Part shown: positions 16,397-22,528 of the stretch, piece after piece | Position numbering within the stretch: the first letter of the stretch is position 1 | Layout of the letters: each line of letters opens with the position of its first letter | Source: an uncultured Phycisphaerales bacterium | Lineage (GTDB): Bacteria; Planctomycetota; Phycisphaerae; Phycisphaerales; UBA1924 | Reading direction: 5' to 3' | DNA: 36,093 nt | Assembly: GCA_903929885.1 (NCBI GenBank) | Contig: CAIYWI010000054.1 | Coordinates: 1-36,093 of the forward strand | Translations under genes and position numbers: made by a program | The notes under the pieces: model-generated | Databases searched by the model: none | What the model was told of the DNA's origin: nothing | The model's input: the letters and a program-made list of their open reading frames with translations, nothing else

Positions 16397-17920
16397 TCAG
16401 TCCTCGCCTCGCAAGCAGCCGCGCCTGACCGCCTCCTCGAGCCCCGCGATTTCCGCGTCGGTGAGCCGCGAAAAGTGCGACTCGCGCTTGCGAGCCGAGA
16501 GCGTGCCCCCGTTCTGCACGCACAGGCGGATGAACAGATCGAGCAGCGGGCCGGGGAGGTCGACCACCTCCTGCATCAACCCTCGCGTGCGGTCGTACCC
16601 CTGAAGGAAGGCCAGTTCCTCGGGCAACTCTCGCTCGATGGCGAGCGACACGAACTGGAAAAGGGCCTCGGCCTGGCGGGTCAGGTCGGGGAATCGGTAC
16701 CAATCCGACCAATCGCCCCGCACGGTCATGCGCGCCTGTTCGTCGAGCTCGTACTCGACGATGCCCATGATGCCCTTGGAATGGGCCTCGAGCGACTCGT
16801 CATAGGCCTTGGGTTCCTTGAGCATCGCCGCCGAGACGGGGAACATCACGCCCTCGGGCGTGAAGCGACGTCTGGCGAGGATGTTGTGGATCAGGAATCG
16901 GTGAATGCGACCGTTGCCGTCATTGAACGGGTGAACGAAGACAAAGCCGTAGCCGACGACCGCCGCGTGAACGATCGGGTGCACGCCCCCTCGCTCCATC
17001 AGGCGATGGGCGTCGATCAGGCCCTGCATCATCGACGGCACGTCGGCCGGCGCAGGGCACACGTAGTGGATGCGCTCTCGCGTGGCGTGAACCGTTTCGC
17101 CGACGTAGTTCTGCTCCTGTCGCCAGTCGTGGTCGCGAAACCGCGGATCGACGATCTCGTGCTGCAGTTCGATGAGCCGCGCCTTGTCGCAGTACTCCTC
17201 CGCGTGCGCGCGGGCGAGCATCGCGACGAACCGCTCGGTCCGCGTCGCGGTCGGCCGCTCCCGCTCGATCTCGAAGGAACTCCGCGTCTCCTTCGTGTAG
17301 AGGTACGACAACGCCCGCTTGAGCACGTCCGCCGGATACGTGGCGATCAACGCGGCGCACCGGCCCGCCAGGTCCGCCGCCTCGAAGGCCCGCATCGCCT
17401 CCGTCCGCCGCACCAGCGGACAGAACCCGGGAACACCCGGCAGGTTGTCGTTCACCCGCTGGCGTCGCACCTGACGCGCAGGCGAGATCGCCGCGTACTC
17501 CTCGGGCTCGAGCACGTCGATGTAGTTGCCCAGCGTCAGGTCGGGAATGTCGAGCCGCAGGCCCGTGATCCACTCGTACAGGAACCACAGGCGTCTCGCG
17601 TACTTGCCCGTCGGACGCTCGCGAACGAACGCCGCAAGCTCCCTCGCATCCATCGCCTTGAAGACCTGGGCGAGGATCGCCAGATTGGTGCCGTCGTACT
17701 TGAGCGCGAACTCCAGATGATCGCCGTCGGTGTCGCCCGGCCAATACGCCGGCCCATAGGTCTCCCGAACCATCCCCCCCGCCATCGTCTCCACCCGCCG
17801 CGTCGCCGTCGTCGCGATCACCGACTGATGCCAGTTGGGCACCGCCCGGATCCCGTGGCGATCGACCAACGCGGCATACCCCGCCGCCCGCACCCCGCCG
17901 CCCGTCGCCCGCTCCGCCAT
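16397..17920 (-). CDS. Fic family protein (probable AMP transferase)
   Basis: A 507-residue cytoplasmic protein. The Fic core motif HPFNDGNGRIHR is intact at about 330-341 (His330, Asp334, Asn336, Arg338), so it should transfer AMP or another phosphate-containing group to a protein hydroxyl. An inhibitory-helix-like segment, TRSSFEIERERP (about 212-223), lies N-terminal to the core; it keeps the Ser and Glu of (S/T)xxxE(G/N), but Arg follows the Glu. The C-terminal part (about 400-507) contains a helical, winged-helix-like region (LLDLFIRLCVQNGGTLSARKRESHFSRLTDAEIAGLEEAV) that could bind DNA. The ATG at 17920 is preceded by ttggaggtgg. No antitoxin-like small gene lies beside it. It converges on the dockerin gene, 33 bases away. 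Target unknown. Confidence 0.9.
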   Translation of the reverse strand: MAERATGGGVRAAGYAALVDRHGIRAVPNWHQSVIATTATRRVETMAGGMVRETYGPAYWPGDTDGDHLEFALKYDGTNLAILAQVFKAMDARELAAFVRERPTGKYARRLWFLYEWITGLRLDIPDLTLGNYIDVLEPEEYAAISPARQVRRQRVNDNLPGVPGFCPLVRRTEAMRAFEAADLAGRCAALIATYPADVLKRALSYLYTKETRSSFEIERERPTATRTERFVAMLARAHAEEYCDKARLIELQHEIVDPRFRDHDWRQEQNYVGETVHATRERIHYVCPAPADVPSMMQGLIDAHRLMERGGVHPIVHAAVVGYGFVFVHPFNDGNGRIHRFLIHNILARRRFTPEGVMFPVSAAMLKEPKAYDESLEAHSKGIMGIVEYELDEQARMTVRGDWSDWYRFPDLTRQAEALFQFVSLAIERELPEELAFLQGYDRTRGLMQEVVDLPGPLLDLFIRLCVQNGGTLSARKRESHFSRLTDAEIAGLEEAVRRGCLRGED

Positions 17921-17940
17921 CGGCCCACCTCCAAAATCAA

Positions 17941-17981
17941 TATCGAGTCGATAAAAGCACTACCAGAAGCCATGGTATCGA
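17941..17981 (-). promoter_or_regulatory. AT-rich Fic upstream region with TATCGA palindrome and extra half-site
   Basis: A perfect dyad, tatcga-g-tcgata, lies at 17941-17953, about 20 bases upstream of the Fic start. A third TATCGA half-site follows at 17976-17981, 35 bases from the first. The surrounding stretch (about 17930-18060) is clearly AT-richer than the rest of the window. The layout suits an operator, possibly autoregulatory, but no confident -35/-10 pair was identified. The gap 17921-18122 contains no other gene I can support. Confidence 0.5.
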
Positions 17982-18033
17982 CAATTTCATTACGGAAGGC
18001 CGACAAATGCTGTATCGGATCGTCTTTTCACGT

Positions 18034-18963
18034 TCAGTGGGCACCCATAGCACCAAAACAGGTACGCAGAGACCGCAAGCCGCATGGCGTTCGATGTGTG
18101 AGAGGGGGCGTGCAGACGGGCATCACGCCGCGTTCACGGGCATCGCCACCACCCCGTACATCAACGCCGCGAGGTTCCCCGCCCGCTCGTCGGCCTCGAT
18201 CGCCTCGTCGCGACGGCACGTTCCGTCCCCGGGTCGCCTGAGTGATCCACTCACGATGCACGGCGGCGCACGCCACGCCGCCGTAGCGGATGACCTCCGC
18301 GCCGGGAACGAGTCGCAACAGGCACCGCGGGCTGTACTGCCTGAATCCGTGCGGCCCGTAGAGGGGCAAGGCCGCCTCGGCCGGCACGAAGTGCGCCTGC
18401 ATCGCGCGAGGCGTCAGTCGCGACGACAACGCGCGAATCGCCCCCTCGTCGTCTCGGATGTGCTCGAGCGCGGTGTTGGAGATCAGCACATCGACCGCAG
18501 GCAGCGACGCGGGATCGATGGCGTTCACGTCGGCGACGATCAACTCTCGCGTGAAGCCGTCGCGAGGGCCGTCCTTCCACGCGGGGTGGCGAGCCACGTC
18601 GATGGCGACGTACCGCCCTTGAAGGCCCAGCCCGATGAAGGCGTCGAGTTGTCCGCCCGCGCCCGCGCCGATGTCGACGATGGTGATCGGCTCGGCGCCG
18701 AAACGCCGCGACGCGCACGCCGCCGCGTGGAGGAAGAACTCGATGGCGGCCACCCGTCCGGGCGAGCACGCGTCACTGACAGGCACCCCCGCGAGTCGCG
18801 AGGGCCGCGGACCGGGACGCGAAGCGACGCCCGACGCACGGGCGGCCAGGGACGCGTTCCGTCGGGCGTGATGATCGAGATAGGCGTGGCGCTCCTCCCG
18901 CGAGAGGGGGAGATCGCCGTTGATGCGTTCCGGTGCCGTCGCGAGAGACATTCCCGGCATCAT
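18034..18963 (-). CDS. SAM-dependent methyltransferase with probable C-terminal frameshift
   Basis: A class I methyltransferase. Motif I is ITIVDIGAGAGGQLDAFIG, followed by GRYVAIDVARHPAW, the region VDVLISNTALEHIRDDEGAI and HFVPAEAALPLYGPHGFRQYSP, so the core is complete. The ATG at 18963 is used; alternatives are 18960 and 18951. As written, the frame ends at 18034, giving 309 residues, but the last 70 or so are Arg/Gly-rich and look out of frame. In the neighbouring minus-strand frame, 28 consecutive codons (18209 down to 18126) all end in G or C and encode RDEAIEADERAGNLAALMYG..., stopping at 18123. The natural C-terminus is therefore probably in that frame, with a one-base shift somewhere near 18210-18250. 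The gene follows the two-domain methyltransferase by 53 bases. Substrate unknown. Confidence 0.75.
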   Translation of the reverse strand: MMPGMSLATAPERINGDLPLSREERHAYLDHHARRNASLAARASGVASRPGPRPSRLAGVPVSDACSPGRVAAIEFFLHAAACASRRFGAEPITIVDIGAGAGGQLDAFIGLGLQGRYVAIDVARHPAWKDGPRDGFTRELIVADVNAIDPASLPAVDVLISNTALEHIRDDEGAIRALSSRLTPRAMQAHFVPAEAALPLYGPHGFRQYSPRCLLRLVPGAEVIRYGGVACAAVHREWITQATRGRNVPSRRGDRGRRAGGEPRGVDVRGGGDARERGVMPVCTPPLTHRTPCGLRSLRTCFGAMGAH

Positions 18964-19016
18964 CGGGAGGATCCGCCGAACGACGTGACGCTCCGACCCC
19001 ACGCAGGGGGAGCCGC

Positions 19017-20879
19017 TCAGGCCTTGCGGAGCCAGATGCTGCAGCCGTACGCGGGCTGAACGCCCTTGTAGAGCTTCTCGACGTCGGGCCGCCGCAGGTG
19101 GCCGAGCATCGCGTTGCAGATCTCGATGCGGTAGTTGGAGCCGCCGGCGAGCATCGCGTGCAGGAGGTACTGCTCGTTCCAGGTCTGGCCGCGGTTCATG
19201 ATCCAGTCTTCCGGGTAGTCGTTGGGGAAGAAGATGTCGTGGACGTGGATGATGACGCCCGACGCCACCCGGGGCAGCACCTCGAAGAAGAACCAGTTGA
19301 CGTCGCTGGCGGCCTTCGAGACGTGCGAGCCGTCGTAGAAGAGCACGTCGCCGGCGCGGAGCGTCTCGAAGAGTTCGAGCGGGGCCCGCTGCAGGATCGA
19401 CTCGTGCAGCTTCCAGTGCGAGGGCAGGGCCTTGAGCACGTTCTTCCGCGGGTAGGGCTCGACCTGCGTGACCTCCGTGCGCCGGCCCGTCTGGGCGTCG
19501 TTGGCGAGCACGGCCTTGGCCAGGAGCAGACTCGACCACCCGCAGCCGATCTCGATGACTCGCGCCGGCTTGCGGGCGCGGATCATGCCGTAATACGCCA
19601 GCGCGTCGGCGTTGTTGAAGAAGGGGTTCTTCCAGCTGTAAATGCTCGGGTCGTCCGACTCCTGCGGGATGTCTCGCAGCTCGTCGACGTGCGAGCCGAT
19701 CTCGGCCGCCACCGCCATCTGCCCCTCGATGTTCCAGTTGACCCCCGCGGGGAGTCCTCGCCTCAGCCACAGGTCGCGGTTGGCGCCGAGGAACTCGACG
19801 TCATTGCACGCGCTGTAGAAGTTGTTGACCTGAAAGTGCCAGCCCGCCTTCTGCACGCGACGGAAGTTCACCCGCTTGAGCGTGTCGATCGCGGCCTTCA
19901 CCTCGATGTCCGACGGCTCGCCGGAGACCGACCCCGTCGCGGCGACAGGCGCGGCGACCTTCACCGGCACGGGAATCGGCGCAGCCGCACCGCCCTCGAC
20001 CGGACGCTTCAACACCACCACGTCTTCGGGCGCGCAGCCCTTGGAAATGATCTCGCTCACCTCGAAGAACCTCCCCCATGTCTCGCGGATGTACCGCTGG
20101 CTGCGAAAGACGCACGGCGCGCGCCCGACCCCGGCCGAGAAGGCCAGCCGCTCGCGAGGCATCGCCGCCGAACGCATGGCCTGTGGCGACAAGTCGAGTT
20201 CCGGGTGCTCGCCGCTCGCCGCCTGCACGACCCCGAAGGCCGGCATCGTCTCGTCGAGTCGTGCCCACGTCGCGTCCGTCTGCACGCTGACGTAGGCGAC
20301 GCCCCCGGGCACCAGGCACCGGCGCAGCTCGAGGAGGTACGCGAGCTCAAGGTCGTCGATGTGACTGAAGACCGCGAGGGCGAAGACGACCTTGAACGAC
20401 GCGTCCGGCAGCGGCAGGTGCGGGAAGGTCGTGCCTCGAAACACCTTGGCCGAGGGCGACAGGTGACGTGCGATCCACTCGACGTGCGCGGGGTTGGCGT
20501 CGACGCCCCACGACTCGAGGTCGGGCCGCTGGGCCAGAAAGTGCCGCAGCACGCGACCCGAGCCGCAGACGAAGTCCAGCACGCGGTCGCCCGAGGCCAA
20601 CGTCACGCCCGCCCGAGCCGCCGCATCGACGATGCGAAGGTGATCGGCCAGTCCGGAGAGCCAGAAGTCGAAGTGGCGTTGCCCGTGACACCCGCCGCGA
20701 TCCTCCAGCGTCGGAATCGGAGCGGCATCACGCCCGACGCAGTCATCGAGCGACCGCTCAAGCCGCAGCCCCGTGAGCGACGTGTAGACGGGCTCTCGCG
20801 GATGCGACGATGCGGGCCCCAGCACGGGGCGTTCGACGCGAACCGGGGCGGGGAGGGGAGCGGATTGGGTGGTGGTCAC
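19017..20879 (-). CDS. Two-domain SAM-dependent methyltransferase fusion
   Basis: A 620-residue protein with two methyltransferase domains. The first (about 85-295) has RVLDFVCGSGRVLRHFL as motif I, with VCGSG in place of the usual GCGSG, then WGVDANPAHVEW and a FSHIDDLELAYLLELRRCLVPGG region. A Pro/Ala-rich linker (about 296-325) follows. The second (about 340-620) has ARVIEIGCGWSSLLLAKAV, an insertion, VEPYPRKN, DVLFYDGSHVSKAASDVNWF and GVIIHVHDIFFPNDYP, which resembles CmcI-like and Methyltransf_24 sugar/small-molecule O-methyltransferases. The GTG at 20879 is preferred over a TTG at 20954, because a good promoter places the transcript start near 20953. The downstream gene is another methyltransferase, so the pair may modify a glycan or metabolite in sequence. 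Substrates unknown. Confidence 0.82.
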   Translation of the reverse strand: MTTTQSAPLPAPVRVERPVLGPASSHPREPVYTSLTGLRLERSLDDCVGRDAAPIPTLEDRGGCHGQRHFDFWLSGLADHLRIVDAAARAGVTLASGDRVLDFVCGSGRVLRHFLAQRPDLESWGVDANPAHVEWIARHLSPSAKVFRGTTFPHLPLPDASFKVVFALAVFSHIDDLELAYLLELRRCLVPGGVAYVSVQTDATWARLDETMPAFGVVQAASGEHPELDLSPQAMRSAAMPRERLAFSAGVGRAPCVFRSQRYIRETWGRFFEVSEIISKGCAPEDVVVLKRPVEGGAAAPIPVPVKVAAPVAATGSVSGEPSDIEVKAAIDTLKRVNFRRVQKAGWHFQVNNFYSACNDVEFLGANRDLWLRRGLPAGVNWNIEGQMAVAAEIGSHVDELRDIPQESDDPSIYSWKNPFFNNADALAYYGMIRARKPARVIEIGCGWSSLLLAKAVLANDAQTGRRTEVTQVEPYPRKNVLKALPSHWKLHESILQRAPLELFETLRAGDVLFYDGSHVSKAASDVNWFFFEVLPRVASGVIIHVHDIFFPNDYPEDWIMNRGQTWNEQYLLHAMLAGGSNYRIEICNAMLGHLRRPDVEKLYKGVQPAYGCSIWLRKA

Positions 20880-20959
20880 GCGTTGCGCACGAGCCGCAGG
20901 CCCGTGCTCCCGAGCAGAAGGGGCCGACCGGGCCGCATGGCCGCCGACCTGCAACGCAG

Positions 20960-20988
20960 AGGGTACAACCCGCCTCCGCGGCCGTCAA
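20960..20988 (-). promoter_or_regulatory. Promoter of the methyltransferase pair
   Basis: On the minus strand: TTGACG (20988-20983), a 17-base spacer, TACCCT (20965-20960). Transcription would start near 20953, giving a leader of about 75 bases before the GTG at 20879. The rest of the gap 20880-21130 shows nothing I can support. Confidence 0.6.
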
Positions 20989-21130
20989 AGAAAGCCCCGG
21001 GATTGCGAACCCCCGCCGCCGAGGTTCGGCATTCGACAGGATGACCCGCGCGTGAGCGTTCCATCGCCCCTCGTCGACGCGACCGGCGGGTCTCACCCGC
21101 GACTACCACCGGCAAGCCTCCACCCGGAAA

Positions 21131-21161
21131 TGAACAGCGGCACGCCTGATGGCGTGCCGCT
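21131..21161 (-). terminator. Terminator-like hairpin after tRNA-Glu
   Basis: A perfect 11-base stem (agcggcacgcc at 21136-21146, ggcgtgccgct at 21151-21161) with loop tgat lies four bases beyond the tRNA 3' end. On the minus strand it is followed by gttcatttcc, a weakly T-rich tract. It most likely terminates the tRNA transcript. Confidence 0.65.
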
Positions 21162-21165
21162 CAAG

Positions 21166-21240
21166 TGACCCCGATGGGATTCGAACCCATGTCGCATCCG
21201 TGAAAGGGATGTGTCCTGGACCAGGCTAGACGACGGGGCC
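21166..21240 (-). tRNA. tRNA-Glu (anticodon TTC)
   Basis: Seventy-five bases folding as a standard cloverleaf on the minus strand. The acceptor stem pairs GGCCCCG with CGGGGTC (one G-T pair), the anticodon stem CATCC/GGATG encloses loop CTTTCAC with anticodon TTC, and the T-arm is ATGGG-TTCGAAT-CCCAT. The 3' CCA is not encoded. It has its own promoter and terminator-like hairpin. Confidence 0.95.
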
Positions 21241-21252
21241 GTCGTGGTCGTC

Positions 21253-21281
21253 ATTCTAGGGGGTCTCTCGGCCGCCGCCAA
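21253..21281 (-). promoter_or_regulatory. Promoter of tRNA-Glu
   Basis: On the minus strand: TTGGCG (21281-21276), a 17-base spacer, TAGAAT (21258-21253), 12 bases before the tRNA 5' end. Good match to the housekeeping promoter consensus and correctly placed. Confidence 0.7.
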
Positions 21282-21289
21282 CGCCGCGG

Positions 21290-21295
21290 TAGAAT
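21290..21295 (+). promoter_or_regulatory. Possible -10 element for a leaderless cupin transcript
   Basis: TAGAAT ends five bases before the GTG start of the cupin gene. If used, transcription would begin at or next to the start codon. No good -35 is visible, so support is limited to the hexamer and its position. Confidence 0.4.
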
Positions 21296-21300
21296 CCGAC

Positions 21301-21867
21301 GTGTCACCCCCGCCCGCCCGCCCCCTCGATGCCGACCGCGTCGTCGCCCTCTTGGGGCTCTCTCCCCTGCCGTGGGAAGGTGGCTTCTTCCGCGAAACCT
21401 ACCGCGCCGACGCCACCATCGCCGGGCACGCCCTCCCCCCCCGCTACCTCGCACGCGACACCCCGCGTGCCGCCTGCACGCATATCTACTTCCTGCTCCG
21501 CACCGGCGTCGTCTCGGCCATGCACCTTGTCCGCAGCGACGAGGTCTTCCACCACTACCTGGGCGACCCCGTCGAACAACTCTGGCTCCTTCCCGACGCC
21601 GCCTCCCGCCTTGTCCTCATCGGCTCCGACCTCGAGGCCGGCCACGTGCCCCAGACAATCGTCCCCGCCGGCACGTGGCAGGGCGCCCGCGTTCAACCCG
21701 GCGGGCCCCACGGCTTCGCCCTGCTGGGCTGCTCGGTCTCCCCCGGCTTCGACTGGGCCGACTTCGAGCTCGGTGAGCGCCGCACCCTCGCCCAAGGGTG
21801 GCCCGATCGCGTCGACCTGATCGACGCACTCTGCCCTCCCACGAACGCTCCCGCGGAGGGTTCATGA
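21301..21867 (+). CDS. Cupin_5 (DUF985) family protein
   Basis: A 188-residue cytoplasmic protein of the RmlC-like cupin fold. Visible family landmarks are ALLGLSPLPWEGGFFRETYRA near the start, THIYFLLRTGVVSAMHLVRSDEVFHHYLGDPVEQL, VPAGTWQGARVQPGGPHGFALLGCSVSPGFDWADFELG near the end. The histidines of SDEVFHHYLG are candidate metal or ligand contacts. The family is widespread but without an established reaction. The GTG at 21301 is chosen because longer forms would run back over the tRNA gene. The stop overlaps the start of nadD (ATGA), suggesting translational coupling, though no functional link is known. Confidence 0.88.
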   Translation: MSPPPARPLDADRVVALLGLSPLPWEGGFFRETYRADATIAGHALPPRYLARDTPRAACTHIYFLLRTGVVSAMHLVRSDEVFHHYLGDPVEQLWLLPDAASRLVLIGSDLEAGHVPQTIVPAGTWQGARVQPGGPHGFALLGCSVSPGFDWADFELGERRTLAQGWPDRVDLIDALCPPTNAPAEGS

Positions 21868-22526
21868 CGCCCCTCGAACCCGCCCCGCCGCCCGATGCCG
21901 CCCCCCTCATCCTCTTCGGCGGCACCTTCGACCCTCCGCACGCGGGCCACGCCCACATCGCCCGCCATGCCCTCGCGGCGGCGAGCCCTCAAGCGTGGCT
22001 GCTCTTCATCCCGGCCGCCCGCTCGCCCTTCAAGTCCGCAGGCCCCGCGGTATCCGACGACGCCCGCGTCGCGATGCTCCGCCTGATGCTGGCGGATCAG
22101 CCGCGATGCTCGCTGTGGCGAGATGAACTGGTCCGCACGCCCGCCGGTCAGGCCAGCTACACCATCGACACCGTGCGACGTCTGCGTGACCTCGCGCCGG
22201 GCCGCCCCCTGCGTCTGCTCATCGGCGCGGATCAAGCCCTCTCCTTCCACCGCTGGAAGGACGCGCCAACGCTCCTCGACCTCGCGCCGCCGCTGATTGC
22301 CTGTCGCGACGATGCCGCCGCGACCCGCGACGCGTTGGCAATCTCGCTTCGCGACCTCGCCTCGTGGACGCCCAGGCAACTGGAGCGTCTCCAAGAGGGG
22401 TGCTTTGCCTGCCCGCTCGTCGACGCTTCCTCGACGCGCATCCGCGCCGACGTCGAGAACGCCCGCGCGATGCTCCACCCCGCCGTGCACGCGTACATCC
22501 GCGAGCATGGCCTCTACGGCGCGTGA
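21864..22526 (+). CDS. nadD: Nicotinate-nucleotide adenylyltransferase
   Basis: A 220-residue enzyme that adenylates nicotinate mononucleotide to deamido-NAD in NAD biosynthesis. Nucleotidyltransferase signatures are present: LFGGTFDPPHAGHAHIARHA near the N-terminus, LLIGADQALSFHRWKDAPTLL in the middle and SSTRIRADVENA near the end. The ATG at 21864 overlaps the cupin stop and is preceded by ggaggg; an upstream in-frame start would give an Arg-rich non-homologous extension. Length is normal for the family. It converges on the FAD/Fe-S oxidoreductase with only two bases between the two stop codons. Confidence 0.93.
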   Translation: MTPLEPAPPPDAAPLILFGGTFDPPHAGHAHIARHALAAASPQAWLLFIPAARSPFKSAGPAVSDDARVAMLRLMLADQPRCSLWRDELVRTPAGQASYTIDTVRRLRDLAPGRPLRLLIGADQALSFHRWKDAPTLLDLAPPLIACRDDAAATRDALAISLRDLASWTPRQLERLQEGCFACPLVDASSTRIRADVENARAMLHPAVHAYIREHGLYGA

Positions 22527-22528
22527 GG

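Noticed and set aside
18034..18122. Arg/Gly-rich C-terminal tail of the methyltransferase as genuine protein
   Set aside because: Codon use in this frame is random, whereas the neighbouring frame shows a strong coding signal up to a stop at 18123; kept within the feature only as the literal reading frame.
21211..21300. Upstream extension of the cupin frame
   Set aside because: It would overlap the tRNA-Glu gene and its promoter; homology begins after the GTG at 21301.
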